This document shows positions 36,829 through 46,015 of a DNA stretch of 64,000 bases, piece by piece (positions within the stretch are counted from its first letter, which is position 1; the number at the start of each line of letters is the position of its first letter). The notes below the pieces were generated by a model. It made no database searches and was not told the origin of the DNA. It was given only the letters and a program-made list of their open reading frames with translations. This DNA is from Bosea beijingensis (GTDB lineage: Bacteria > Pseudomonadota > Alphaproteobacteria > Rhizobiales > Beijerinckiaceae), in contig NZ_CP132359.1 of assembly GCF_030758975.1 (NCBI RefSeq), forward strand, positions 5,283,257 to 5,347,256, in the 5' to 3' direction. Made by a program: the position numbers and the translations under genes.

Positions 36829-36893
36829 TAGCGGATCCTCGGGTCGACGAGGGTATAGGTCAGGTCGATCAGCAGGTTCACCAGCAGTCCCTG
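36825..36893 (-). pseudogene. C-terminal remnant of a DppB-like permease
   Basis: The minus-strand frame ending at 36825 encodes LLVNLLIDLTYTLVDPRIRY, the classical DppB/OppB C-terminus, overlapping the downstream dppC start. Upstream of about 36893 the sequence turns into the exonuclease I terminator hairpin and DppB similarity ends. Some 280 codons are missing. The cut point could be a few bases either side. Confidence 0.75.
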
Positions 36894-36897
36894 AAAC

Positions 36898-36927
36898 GAC
36901 GAAGGCGCCGTCTCCGGCGCCTTCGTC
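36898..36927 (-). terminator. Strong hairpin downstream of exonuclease I gene
   Basis: Perfect 13-bp stem GACGAAGGCGCCG / CGGCGCCTTCGTC with a TCTC loop, 24 bases after the exonuclease I stop. On the minus strand it is followed by GTTTCAGG, only a short T-run, because the permease remnant begins there. It is probably the intrinsic terminator of the exonuclease operon, with its tail altered by the rearrangement. Confidence 0.7.
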
Positions 36928-36950
36928 ATCATCGCTGCTGTCTCGTCGCT

Positions 36951-38351
36951 TCAGGCTGCGAACCTGAAGAACTCACTGCGCGCGGACAGCCAGCGCTCGA
37001 TCCCGTCGAGATGGACGTGACCGCCGATGTCTTCGGGTGGGAGCGCCTGACGCAAGGTCGTTACCTCGCCGAGCGCCTTCGGCAGCGTCAGCCACTGGAC
37101 ATCGGCCTCGGTCGTCAGCCGATCGCGCAGCCAGGTCTGGCCTTTCCGCCACGCTGCAGGCGAGAGCGATTGCGGCGCCTCCAGTAAGGTCAGCCGGTTG
37201 GCGAAAGCTTTCAGCCGCTCGTCGCTGAACCCGGCCGCGATCGAGGCACGATCCGCCCAGGACGAGCCATGCCAGCGGGCGCAGGCACGGGCATCGTCGT
37301 TGGAGATGAACCCGCCGGAATAGAGCGTCGCCTCATGGTGTGGCGACGGCTCACGGTCGGCGAAGCGGTTCGCCAGGGCGGCCGCGAGGTTCGCCCGGAA
37401 TCCGGCGTGATCCCGGATACGGGCCGCGCGCTCGCGGTAGAGCGGGCTATCGCGATCAGGCGGCAGGGCGTGGCAGCCCTGCTCGTAGGCCAGCAGGATC
37501 GGCTGGGCATTGGTCTTGATCATCCGGATCGGGCGAGGGCCTGAGCTGAAGATGAGCTTGCCGATCTCGTCCGCCGCGAGATCGAGATAGCTCGCCGGAT
37601 CGATCGTGAGGTCGGCCGCCGCCCAGGACGTTGCGACGTTCGGGTTCGGCGTCACGCCGACGACGGGCGCCAATCGCGATGAACCGCCGAGCACGAGAAC
37701 CTCCCCGCCGGCGAGCCTGCGGTTCGCGACCGCCTTGTCGGCGAGGCTCAGCAGGGTTGCGACAGTTATAGGCGCGACCTCGCGCAGATGCCGGAACAGG
37801 GCGAGCGTCGCCTTCGCGTCGGCGAGGGCATCATGGGCCGCGTCCTCGGACAGGGCGATACCATTGGCCCGACAGACCTCACCGAGCTTGAAGCTCGGCT
37901 TGCCCATGGTGTTCAGCGGTATCGAGATCACGTTCGGCTGCAGCATCGCCACCGCCCTGACCATGGTCAGGAGATCGGCGCGGCGGTGGCCATTCAGCTG
38001 CGTGCCGTATGGCGGCAGCAGATGGGTGAAGAAGGCGTGCCGGAGGATTTCCTCGTCATACCTGATCGTGTTGTAGCCGATGATGGTCGCCGGCGCCCAG
38101 GACTCCAGGGCCTTGGCGATGACGCAGAGCATCTCGGTCGAGGAGAGCGGCGCCTGCTCGAGCTGTTCGGGGCGGATGCCGGTGGTCATCAGCGCGCCGG
38201 GCGACGGCACGATATGAGCCGGCAAGCGGCAGCGCAGCGAGAGCTCGCCAAGGCAGGCGAGGTTCTCATCGGTGTGGAGGAAGGCAGCCTGGAGCGGCAC
38301 GTTCCATTGCGGTTCGAGACCGGTGGTCTCGAGATCGTAGATCACGAACAT
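36951..38351 (-). CDS. sbcB: Exodeoxyribonuclease I (DEDDh exonuclease)
   Basis: 466 residues. 3'-5' exonuclease on single-stranded DNA, acting in mismatch repair and in limiting recombination. DEDDh residues are in place: D6 and E8 (YDLETTG), D99 (NTIRYDEE), H173 and D178 (HDALADA), with the same spacing as E. coli ExoI. After the nuclease domain comes an SH3-like/C-terminal region, which fits ExoI rather than a DnaQ epsilon subunit. The gene follows a small conserved gene by 12 bases in one transcription unit and ends in a strong hairpin. The C-terminal region is less conserved, so symbol confidence is lower than for function. Confidence 0.85.
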   Translation of the reverse strand: MFVIYDLETTGLEPQWNVPLQAAFLHTDENLACLGELSLRCRLPAHIVPSPGALMTTGIRPEQLEQAPLSSTEMLCVIAKALESWAPATIIGYNTIRYDEEILRHAFFTHLLPPYGTQLNGHRRADLLTMVRAVAMLQPNVISIPLNTMGKPSFKLGEVCRANGIALSEDAAHDALADAKATLALFRHLREVAPITVATLLSLADKAVANRRLAGGEVLVLGGSSRLAPVVGVTPNPNVATSWAAADLTIDPASYLDLAADEIGKLIFSSGPRPIRMIKTNAQPILLAYEQGCHALPPDRDSPLYRERAARIRDHAGFRANLAAALANRFADREPSPHHEATLYSGGFISNDDARACARWHGSSWADRASIAAGFSDERLKAFANRLTLLEAPQSLSPAAWRKGQTWLRDRLTTEADVQWLTLPKALGEVTTLRQALPPEDIGGHVHLDGIERWLSARSEFFRFAA

Positions 38352-38363
38352 GGGGCCGCGTCC

Positions 38364-38822
38364 TCAGTGCCGGCTCTCGGTGCCGGGCGTCACCGGCACC
38401 TTGGTCAGGTTGATACCGAGTTCGTGCGCATCCTGCTGCATCGCGGCCTCGACCATCCAGGGGGTGCGCGAGCGGCGGAACTCATCCTCGTCGAAGACCA
38501 TCGCCTCATAGACCATGATCTTGGCCTCGAAGTGCTCGGTCTCGCGCGCCGGCGCCTCCGCCAGCATGAAGGCGAAGAAGCGGGCGGTCGCACGCGCCCC
38601 TTCGGCCAGTTGCAGACCTGTCAGGTCGCCGTGCTGCGGATAGCTGCGCTCCGGCTGCTGCTCCAGCAGCAGCGCATGCGCCATCGCCTCCTGCCAAAGC
38701 CGGTAGAACCGCTCCGGCCGGTCCGTCGTCATCCGGTAGCTGCGCTGGTAGCGGGCGAGATGCTCCACGCTCGGGCGCGCATCATCCTGGGCGGTGGCAC
38801 CGCCCTCGTTGTTCCTCGTCAT
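38364..38822 (-). CDS. Conserved hypothetical protein in operon with exonuclease I
   Basis: 152 residues from the ATG at 38822 (MTRNNEGG); a start 8 codons upstream is also open. Soluble, acidic, no signal peptide or membrane helix. The middle is helical and Ala-rich with aromatic residues (ERFYRLWQEAMAHALLLEQQ). I do not recognise the family. It ends 12 bases before the exonuclease I start, so the two are likely co-transcribed, which suggests but does not prove a DNA-related or accessory role. Codon use resembles its neighbours and there is no overlapping better candidate. Confidence 0.6.
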   Translation of the reverse strand: MTRNNEGGATAQDDARPSVEHLARYQRSYRMTTDRPERFYRLWQEAMAHALLLEQQPERSYPQHGDLTGLQLAEGARATARFFAFMLAEAPARETEHFEAKIMVYEAMVFDEDEFRRSRTPWMVEAAMQQDAHELGINLTKVPVTPGTESRH

Positions 38823-39135
38823 TCCAATATCCGTCCGGGCTCGCAAGACCCGGAACGGCTCTGTCGGCTCAGGTTCGCGGGGGTTCCCGGTAGCGGGTTC
38901 CTACCCTCCCGTTCTTCCTGAATCTCTCTGACAACCCGATATGCCCAAGGCGCAACTGTGGCCCTTAGCGGACTTTGGCATCGTCCGGTTTCAGGTGATG
39001 TGATCCGTCGTCTAGCACTCGACATCGCCGGGTAAATTTACTGACGCCAAGTGGCTGCTTGGCGAGGTCCGCTGCTTCCCGCATGTTAAGGCGATGGCCT
39101 ATACCTGCCCCGCCTACTTTCTTCGGAGATGCAAG
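38823..39135. promoter_or_regulatory. Divergent intergenic region with inverted repeat
   Basis: 313 bases between the hypothetical/exonuclease operon (leftwards) and the export cluster (rightwards), presumably holding both promoters. It contains a perfect inverted repeat CGCCAAG-TGGCTG-CTTGGCG at 39045-39064, placed about 72 bases before the rightward start. This could be a regulator site or an mRNA hairpin. No FNR/FixK-type box (TTGAT-N4-ATCAA) was seen, and no gene can be supported here. Confidence 0.35.
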
Positions 39136-40140
39136 ATGCGTCGCTTTCGAGCCGTTGCAGCAATCCTTCTCGCTGCGCTCGTTTTGCCGGCGCCTGGTGT
39201 GCAGGCGCAGTCCCGCATCAAGGCATTGATCGAGAGATTGCGAGGCGACACGATGCCGGACGGGATCGTCAAGACCAACGGTCGGATCGAGGCGACGCAG
39301 GTCGACGTTTCCTCGAAATATGCCGGTCGTCTGGCGGAAGTCACTGTGAAGGAAGGTGACGAGGTCACTGCCGGGCAGGTCATCGCCCGCATCGCGTCGC
39401 CCGAATACGAAGCGCAATTGCGGTCCGCACAGGCGCAGGTGCTGCGCGCTCGGCAGGCCCTCGCGGAGGCCGAGGCGCTCATCGCCCAGCGCAAGAGCGA
39501 CCAGATCCTCGCCCGCACCGATGCCGAGCGGGGCAAGGAACTTGTCGCAAAGGGATATCTCAGCAAGCAGGTCGACGACCAGCGCTCGGCCAAGGCCGAC
39601 GCGGCCGACGCGGCGCTGCGAGCCGCCCAGGCGCAGCGCGATCAGGCCCAGTTCGCGATCCACGCCTCCGAGGCCGATGCCGAGCAGATCAAGGCGATCT
39701 TGGTCGATCTCGTGCTGCTCGCGCCGCGCAGCGGGCGCGTCCAGTACCAGCTTGCCCGGAGCGGAGAGGTCGTCGCGGCGGGCACCCGCGTCGTCACCAT
39801 CCTAGACCTCTCGGATGTCTACATGACGATCTATCTGCCGGCCGCGCAGGCGGGGCAGCTCGCGCTGGGCGACGAAGCGCGCATCATCCTCGACCCCGTG
39901 CCGCAATATGTCATCCCGGCGACGGTGAGCTTCGTCGCAGCCGATGCACAGTTCACGCCCAAGGCCGTCGAGACCGCCGAGGAGCGCGAGAAGCTGGTCT
40001 TCCGCGCCAAGCTACAGGTCGATCGCAACCTGCTCGCGAAATACCATCGGCAGGTGAAGACGGGCGTGCGCGGCCTCGGTTTCGTCCGCACGTCCCCCAG
40101 CGCGAAATGGCCTGACTCTCTCGCCGTGAAGCTGCCATGA
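39136..40140 (+). CDS. HlyD-family periplasmic adaptor, YhiI-like
   Basis: 334 residues. The start at 39136 is set by GGAG 7 bases upstream and gives a signal peptide [20 protein letters not shown]. Lipoyl halves flank a long coiled coil ([20 protein letters not shown] early; [20 protein letters not shown] late). It connects inner-membrane ABC exporters to an outer-membrane channel. The stop overlaps the next gene's ATG (ATGA), and gene order adaptor, fused double-ATPase permease, permease equals the E. coli yhiI-rbbA-yhhJ set. Exported substrate is unknown. Confidence 0.88.
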   Translation: MRRFRAVAAILLAALVLPAPGVQAQSRIKALIERLRGDTMPDGIVKTNGRIEATQVDVSSKYAGRLAEVTVKEGDEVTAGQVIARIASPEYEAQLRSAQAQVLRARQALAEAEALIAQRKSDQILARTDAERGKELVAKGYLSKQVDDQRSAKADAADAALRAAQAQRDQAQFAIHASEADAEQIKAILVDLVLLAPRSGRVQYQLARSGEVVAAGTRVVTILDLSDVYMTIYLPAAQAGQLALGDEARIILDPVPQYVIPATVSFVAADAQFTPKAVETAEEREKLVFRAKLQVDRNLLAKYHRQVKTGVRGLGFVRTSPSAKWPDSLAVKLP

Positions 40141-42869
40141 CAGAGGCCGGCCCCGCCGCCAGCCTCGCGGGGGTCACGCATCGCTACGGCAAGGTGATCG
40201 CCCTCGACGCGCTGACCCTCGATATTCCCGCCGGCCGGATGATCGGCGTGATCGGGCCGGACGGCGTCGGCAAATCGACCTTGCTTGCACTGGTCGCCGG
40301 GGTGCGGGCCATCCAGCAGGGCAACGTCCGTGCGCTTGGCGGTGATCTCGGTATCAAGGCTGAGCGCGAGGCCCGGCGCGGGCGCATCGCCTATATGCCG
40401 CAGGGACTCGGCCGCAATCTCTATCCGACGCTCTCGGTCTTCGAGAATATCGACTTCCATGCCCGGCTCTTCGGGCAGGACGCGGCCGAGCGCCGCAGCC
40501 GCATCGACGAATTGCTCAAGGCGACGGGGCTTGATCCCTTCGAGGCTAGGCCCGCCGCGAAGCTGTCCGGCGGCATGAAGCAGAAGCTCTCGCTCTGCTG
40601 CGCCCTGATCCATGATCCCGATCTGCTAGTCCTCGACGAGCCGACGACGGGCGTCGATCCGCTGTCGCGCGGCCAGTTCTGGGACCTGATCGACACGATC
40701 CGCACCCGCCGCCCGGGCATGAGCGTCATCGTCGCCACCGCCTATATGGAGGAGGCCGAGCGCTTCGACTGGCTCGTGGCGATGGATGACGGCAAGGCGA
40801 TCGCCACCGGCACGCCTGCCGAACTCCGCGAAAAGGCCGGGCAAACGACGCTGGAAGGCGCCTTCGTCGCGCTATTGCCGGAAGTCAAGCGCGCGCAGCA
40901 TCGGGAGGTCGCGCTGCGGCCGCGGGTCGTGAGCAACGATGCGACACCTGCGATCGAGGCGGAGGGCCTGACCCGCCGCTTCGGCGATTTCGTTGCGGTC
41001 GACCATGTCAGCTTCCGCATCGGCCGCGGCGAGATCTTCGGCTTCCTCGGCTCGAATGGCTGCGGCAAGTCGACGACGATGAAGATGCTGACCGGCCTGC
41101 TGCCCGCGACCGAAGGCACGGCCAGGCTTTTCGGACAGCCGCTCGCGGCCGACGACATGGAAACGCGCCGCAATGTCGGCTACATGTCGCAGGCGTTTTC
41201 GCTCTACAGCGAGCTGACGGTCCGCCAGAATCTCGTGCTCCATGCCGAGCTCTATCATTTGCCACCGGCCGAGGTTCCCGGCCGGATCTCGGAGCTGCTG
41301 ACCCGTTTCGATCTGGCTGATGTCGCCGACGAGCGGCCAGAGAGTCTGCCACTCGGCATCCGCCAGCGCCTGCAGCTCGCCGTCGCCGTCCTGCACAAGC
41401 CGGCCATGCTGATCCTCGACGAGCCGACATCGGGCGTCGACCCGATCGCGCGCGACGCCTTCTGGCGCACGCTGATCGACCTCTCGCGCGACGACGGCGT
41501 GACGATCTTCCTGTCGACGCATTTCATGAACGAGGCGGAGCGCTGCGATCGCATCTCCTTCATGCATGCAGGCAAGGTGCTAGCGGTCGGCACCCCGCCG
41601 GAGCTGGTGCAGAAACGCGGGGTCGATACGCTCGAAGAGGCCTTCATCGCCTATCTCAAGGAAGCCGCCGGCATTGAGGATACGCCAGCGGAGGCGGCTG
41701 CGGCGCCTGCCGGCGAAACCCGGCCGGCGCCCCCGGCCCGCCGCTTCGATCCGCGCCGGCTCTGGGCCTGCACCCGCCGCGAAACCATGGAGCTGCTGCG
41801 TGACCCGATCCGCTTGAGCTTCTCCTTCCTCGGGCCGCTCCTGCTGATGCTGGCCTTCGGCTTCGGCATTTCCTTCGATGTCGAGAACCTGAAATTCGCG
41901 GCCTTCGACCAGGATAACTTGATGGAGAGCCGGCAATTGGTCGAGGCCTTCTCCAGCTCGCGCTATTTCGACGAGCAGGCGCCGATCCGCTCCGCTGCCG
42001 AACTCGACCAGCGCCTGCGAAGCGGCGAGATTCAGCTTGCGATCGAGATCCCGCCCTCCTTCGGCCGCGACCTTATGGCGGCGCGAGCGCCAGAGCTCTC
42101 GGTCTGGCTCGATGGCGCCATGCCGTTCCGGGCCGAGACCACCCGCGGCTATGTCACGGGCCTGGCGACGCAATATGCGCAAGGTTTCGCGGCAGCGCAG
42201 GCCGCGTCGAGCCATGCGCCGTCGCCCGTCACGATCGAGACCCGCTTCCGCTACAATCAAGACTTCAAGAGCGCCAATGCGATGGTGCCGAGCGTGATCA
42301 TGCTGATGCTGATCCTCATCCCGGCCATCATGTCGGCGATCGGCGTCGTCCGTGAGAAGGAGACCGGCTCGATCGCCAATTTCCGCTCGACGCCGATCAG
42401 CCGCTTTGAGTTCCTGTTCGGCAAGCAATTGCCCTATATCGCTGTGGCGATGGCGAGCTTCTTCATGCTGGCACTGATCTCGCTCACCGTCTTTGCGGTG
42501 CCGATCAAGGGGCCGACCTGGGTGCTGGTGCTGGCGACCCTGCTCTATGTCTCCGCCACGACCGGCTTCGGCCAGCTTATCTCTAGCTTCACCCGCACGC
42601 AGGTCTCGGCCGTCTTCGCGACCGCGATCCTGTCGATCATTCCCGCAGTCAATTTCTCCGGCCTGATGGTGCCGGTTGCCTCGCTCTCTGGCGGCGGCCG
42701 GATCATCGGCATGAGCTTGCCGCCGGCCTGGTACCAGCCGGTCAGTGTTGGCGTCTTCACCAAGGGGCTGGGGGCGGCCGAGCTCTGGCCCAATCTGGTG
42801 ATGCTGGGCTTCTTCTTCCTGCTCTTCCTCGTCGTCGCGCAGCTGGCGCTACGCAAGCAGGAGGTGTGA
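40137..42869 (+). CDS. Fused double-ATPase/permease ABC transporter, RbbA-like
   Basis: 910 residues. First ATPase (about 5-235) with Walker [10 protein letters not shown] (40-48), signature LSGGMKQKL and Walker [14 protein letters not shown]. Second ATPase (about 265-495) with Walker [10 protein letters not shown] (304-312), a degenerate signature [10 protein letters not shown] and Walker [13 protein letters not shown]. The C-terminal ABC-2 membrane domain (about 540-905) contains a large periplasmic loop. This architecture is that of RbbA/YhiH. E. coli RbbA was described as a ribosome-associated ATPase, but here the adaptor and second permease argue for an exporter. Co-translated with the adaptor gene upstream and one base ahead of the permease downstream. 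Confidence 0.9.
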   Translation: MTEAGPAASLAGVTHRYGKVIALDALTLDIPAGRMIGVIGPDGVGKSTLLALVAGVRAIQQGNVRALGGDLGIKAEREARRGRIAYMPQGLGRNLYPTLSVFENIDFHARLFGQDAAERRSRIDELLKATGLDPFEARPAAKLSGGMKQKLSLCCALIHDPDLLVLDEPTTGVDPLSRGQFWDLIDTIRTRRPGMSVIVATAYMEEAERFDWLVAMDDGKAIATGTPAELREKAGQTTLEGAFVALLPEVKRAQHREVALRPRVVSNDATPAIEAEGLTRRFGDFVAVDHVSFRIGRGEIFGFLGSNGCGKSTTMKMLTGLLPATEGTARLFGQPLAADDMETRRNVGYMSQAFSLYSELTVRQNLVLHAELYHLPPAEVPGRISELLTRFDLADVADERPESLPLGIRQRLQLAVAVLHKPAMLILDEPTSGVDPIARDAFWRTLIDLSRDDGVTIFLSTHFMNEAERCDRISFMHAGKVLAVGTPPELVQKRGVDTLEEAFIAYLKEAAGIEDTPAEAAAAPAGETRPAPPARRFDPRRLWACTRRETMELLRDPIRLSFSFLGPLLLMLAFGFGISFDVENLKFAAFDQDNLMESRQLVEAFSSSRYFDEQAPIRSAAELDQRLRSGEIQLAIEIPPSFGRDLMAARAPELSVWLDGAMPFRAETTRGYVTGLATQYAQGFAAAQAASSHAPSPVTIETRFRYNQDFKSANAMVPSVIMLMLILIPAIMSAIGVVREKETGSIANFRSTPISRFEFLFGKQLPYIAVAMASFFMLALISLTVFAVPIKGPTWVLVLATLLYVSATTGFGQLISSFTRTQVSAVFATAILSIIPAVNFSGLMVPVASLSGGGRIIGMSLPPAWYQPVSVGVFTKGLGAAELWPNLVMLGFFFLLFLVVAQLALRKQEV

Positions 42870-42870
42870 G

Positions 42871-44004
42871 ATGGCCGCGCTCGTCATCCATCTCCAGAAT
42901 ATCCTGCGCCTCGTCGTGAAGGAGCTGCGCAGCCTGCGTGCCGATCCGATCATGCTGGTGCTGGTGGCCTATACCTTCAGCATCGCCGTCTACACGGTTG
43001 CGACCGGCGTGAAGCTGGAGGCGCGCGACCTCACCATCGGGATCGTCGACGAGGACCAGTCGGAGTTCTCGCGCTCGCTGCTCGGTGCTTTCAACCCGCC
43101 GCTGTTCAAGGTCTCAAAGCGCATCGCCGCCTCGGAGATCGACGCCGAGATGAACTCCGGCCGGCTCGTCTTTGTGCTCGAGATCCCGCCCAAGTTCCAG
43201 GCGGACCTGTTGGCCAGGCGGCAGACGGCGCTGCAGCTCAATATCGACGCCACCGCGATGACCCAGGCCGGCAATGGCGCGGTCTATATCCAGCAGATCA
43301 TCGCGCCGGAGATCGCGAACAGGCAGGCCGGGCGCGAGACAGCGACGGCGCTGCCGATCAATCTTGTGGTGCGGGCGCGCTTCAACCCCAATCTCGATTC
43401 CGGCTGGTTCAGCTCGGTCATGCAGGTGCTCAACAATGTCACCCTGCTGACAATCATCCTGACCGGTGCGGCCCTGATCCGGGAGCGCGAGCAGGGTACG
43501 GTCGAGCACCTGCTCGTGATGCCGGTCACGCCGGTCGAGATCATGCTCGCCAAGATGGTGGCGAGCGCGCTGGTCATCCTGGTCGCTGCGGTGGCCTCGC
43601 TCGTGCTCGTTGTCGAGTGGGCTCTCGGTGTGCCGATCACCGGCTCGCTCCTGCTCTTCGTGCTCGGGACGGCGATCTATGCTTTTGCCGTCGCCGCGCT
43701 CGGCATCCTGCTCGGCACGCTGGCGACCACGATGGGGCAATTCGGCCTGCTCGCGATCCCGGTCTTCGTGGTGACGCAGCTCCTGTCCGGTGCAACGACC
43801 CCGATGGAAAGTATGCCGATCTGGCTGCAATGGATCATGCGGATCTTCTCGCCGACGCCGCATTTCGTCGCCTTCTCGCAAGGCGTGCTCTATCGCGGCG
43901 CAGGCCTTGACGTCGTCTGGCCCGAGATCGCCAAGATCATCGCGATCGGCGCAGCCTATTTCGCCTTCGCGCTCGCCCGCTTCCGGAAAGTGATCTTCGC
44001 TTGA
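42871..44004 (+). CDS. ABC-2 type permease, YhhJ-like
   Basis: 377 residues: an N-terminal helix, an extracytoplasmic domain of about 130 residues (TIGIVDEDQSEFSRSLLGAF), then five helices with the ABC-2 signature GTVEHLLVMPVTPVEIMLAK. It would pair with the membrane half of the preceding RbbA-like protein to form a complete export channel. Starts 1 base after the preceding stop, so surely one operon. No defect seen. Confidence 0.9.
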   Translation: MAALVIHLQNILRLVVKELRSLRADPIMLVLVAYTFSIAVYTVATGVKLEARDLTIGIVDEDQSEFSRSLLGAFNPPLFKVSKRIAASEIDAEMNSGRLVFVLEIPPKFQADLLARRQTALQLNIDATAMTQAGNGAVYIQQIIAPEIANRQAGRETATALPINLVVRARFNPNLDSGWFSSVMQVLNNVTLLTIILTGAALIREREQGTVEHLLVMPVTPVEIMLAKMVASALVILVAAVASLVLVVEWALGVPITGSLLLFVLGTAIYAFAVAALGILLGTLATTMGQFGLLAIPVFVVTQLLSGATTPMESMPIWLQWIMRIFSPTPHFVAFSQGVLYRGAGLDVVWPEIAKIIAIGAAYFAFALARFRKVIFA

Positions 44005-44040
44005 AGGGGATTGGAGAGAGGCAAGGCCGGAGCGGTACCG

Positions 44041-45933
44041 ATGCGTGAGATGGTCATCCATCTGAACCTGTTCGCCATCGCGCTAGCCGGCGCCATCGCC
44101 GGATTTTTCGCTAGCCGCTTCGGAGGACTCTGGACGCCGGATCAGATCTGGACGGCAGCCACCATCCCGGTTGCGGTGGCGCTCGCCGTCTCGATGCTGC
44201 GGGACATGCTGGCGGGCCGATTTGGCGTCGATGCGATCGCGCTCGTAGCGATGCTCGCGTCGATCGCCATGGGAGAACCGCTCGCCGGCGTGGTCGTCGC
44301 GATGATGTATTCCGGCGGCAACCTGCTGGAGGACTATGCGCGCGGCAAGGCTGAACGCGAGCTCCGCTCGCTGCGGGACCGGACGCCGCGCATCGCTCAC
44401 CGTCAGGAGGCCGGCGGCCTCGTCGACATCGCCGCCGGGGACGTGGCGGCCGGCGACGAACTGCTGGTCCGCGCCGGCGAATTGCTGCCGGTCGATGGCG
44501 AACTGCTCGATGTCCGGGCCCAGCTCGACGAATCCGCCGTCACCGGCGAGCCTCTGCCGGAGACGAAGACGCGGGGCGCCGCGCTGCGCAGCGGTACGGT
44601 CAATGCCGGTGAAGCGTTCCGTTACCGTGCATCGGCCGCGGCGCATGAGAGCACCTATGCCGGCATCATCCGGATGGTGGAAGCGGCGCAGACCGCCAAG
44701 GCTCCCTTCATCCGCATGGCTGACCGCTTCGCGCTGCTACTGCTACCGGCGACGCTGATCGTCGCCGGCCTCGCATGGTGGCTGTCGGGCGATCCGATCC
44801 GCGCGCTCGCGGTGCTCGTCGTCGCCACGCCATGCCCATTGATCCTCGCCGCGCCAGTTGCCTTCATCGGCGGTGTCTCGCGTGCTGCGCGCTCCGGCAT
44901 CCTGATGAAGGGCAGCTCGGCCATCGAGGCGCTGGGCCAGGTCCGCACGGCGATCTTCGACAAGACCGGCACCCTGACCGAGGGCGGCGCCCGGCTGATC
45001 GCGCTCGACACGGCACCGGGCGTCGAGGCGGGCGATATCCTGCGCCTCGTCGCCTCGCTCGAGCAAGCCTCGCACCATGTTCTCGCCGAGACCCTGGTCG
45101 CGCTGGCGCGCCAGAAGGCCTTGCCCCTGTCGGCACCCACTGCCGTTCGGGAGTACCGCGGCTCCGGCCTGGAAGGCGTCGTGGAGGGGCGGCATGTCCG
45201 CGCGGGATCGCGCCGCCTTGTGCTGGGCTATGGGCCGCTTCCTCCCTGGGCGACATCGGCCGGGACGAGCGGAGACATGGCGGCGGCGCTCGCTGTCTTC
45301 ATCGCGGTCGAGGGCCAACCGGTCGCCTTCCTGGCCATGGCGGACGCAGTGCGCCCTGACGCCGCCGCAACCTTGCAGCGCCTACACGCGGCAGGGGTGA
45401 GCCGCATCCTGATGGTGACAGGGGACGATGCCGGCACGGCGAAGGCGGTCGCCGCCCAGCTCGCCATAAACGAAGTCCGGGCTGATTGCAGCCCGGCGGA
45501 CAAGGTCGCCGCCGTCGCGGCCGAACAGGCGCGGCAGCCGACCGTTATGATCGGGGACGGCCTCAACGACGCTCCGGCGCTGGCGGCTGCCAATGTCGGC
45601 GTGGCGATGGGCGCGAGAGGAGCGACCGCCTCCTCCGAAGCCGCCGATGTGGTGATCCTCGTCGACCGGATCGACCGCGTTGCGGAAGCGGTCTCGATCG
45701 CGCAGCGGACGCGGGCGATCGCGCTGCAGAGCATCGTCGTCGGCCTCGGCCTGTCCGGGATCGCGATGGTCTTCGCCGCCTTCGGCTACATCCCGCCTGT
45801 CGCCGGCGCCTTCCTGCAACAGGGCATCGACATCGCCGTCATCATCAACGCCTTGCGTACATTGGTCGGGCCGTTGCAGCCGGGCCGCCCCGGTGTGGCC
45901 GCCCGGACGCCGCGCATCGCTGGCGAGGTTTGA
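44041..45933 (+). CDS. Heavy-metal-type P1B ATPase without N-terminal metal-binding domain
   Basis: 630 residues from the ATG at 44041, chosen because GGAG lies 8 bases upstream; a TTG at 44011 would add ten residues. Actuator motif TGE (168-170), membrane motif TPCPL (263-267) in place of the CPC/CPH of copper or zinc pumps, phosphorylation motif DKTGTLT (D307) and hinge GDGLNDAPAL. The P1B nucleotide-binding HP motif is HV here (EQASHHVLAE). No HMA domain. It exports a transition metal across the inner membrane; the metal cannot be told from these motifs. It follows the ABC export cluster by 36 bases and precedes the PhaC-like gene, so it may share their regulation. Confidence 0.88.
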   Translation: MREMVIHLNLFAIALAGAIAGFFASRFGGLWTPDQIWTAATIPVAVALAVSMLRDMLAGRFGVDAIALVAMLASIAMGEPLAGVVVAMMYSGGNLLEDYARGKAERELRSLRDRTPRIAHRQEAGGLVDIAAGDVAAGDELLVRAGELLPVDGELLDVRAQLDESAVTGEPLPETKTRGAALRSGTVNAGEAFRYRASAAAHESTYAGIIRMVEAAQTAKAPFIRMADRFALLLLPATLIVAGLAWWLSGDPIRALAVLVVATPCPLILAAPVAFIGGVSRAARSGILMKGSSAIEALGQVRTAIFDKTGTLTEGGARLIALDTAPGVEAGDILRLVASLEQASHHVLAETLVALARQKALPLSAPTAVREYRGSGLEGVVEGRHVRAGSRRLVLGYGPLPPWATSAGTSGDMAAALAVFIAVEGQPVAFLAMADAVRPDAAATLQRLHAAGVSRILMVTGDDAGTAKAVAAQLAINEVRADCSPADKVAAVAAEQARQPTVMIGDGLNDAPALAAANVGVAMGARGATASSEAADVVILVDRIDRVAEAVSIAQRTRAIALQSIVVGLGLSGIAMVFAAFGYIPPVAGAFLQQGIDIAVIINALRTLVGPLQPGRPGVAARTPRIAGEV

Positions 45934-46015
45934 CCTGTCGCAAGGCTGTCGCGTTTGCCTCTATCAGGTTGCCTGTCTACCCTTCGGGGCCAATCGATGA
46001 GCGAGTGTTTCGACC

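Noticed and set aside
38965..39663. 232-codon minus-strand frame
   Set aside because: Antisense to the YhiI-like adaptor gene, which has a signal peptide and a good ribosome site.
42871..44061. His/Arg/Asp-rich 315-codon minus-strand frame at 43114-44061
   Set aside because: Antisense to the ABC-2 permease; charged, repetitive composition and no start signal.
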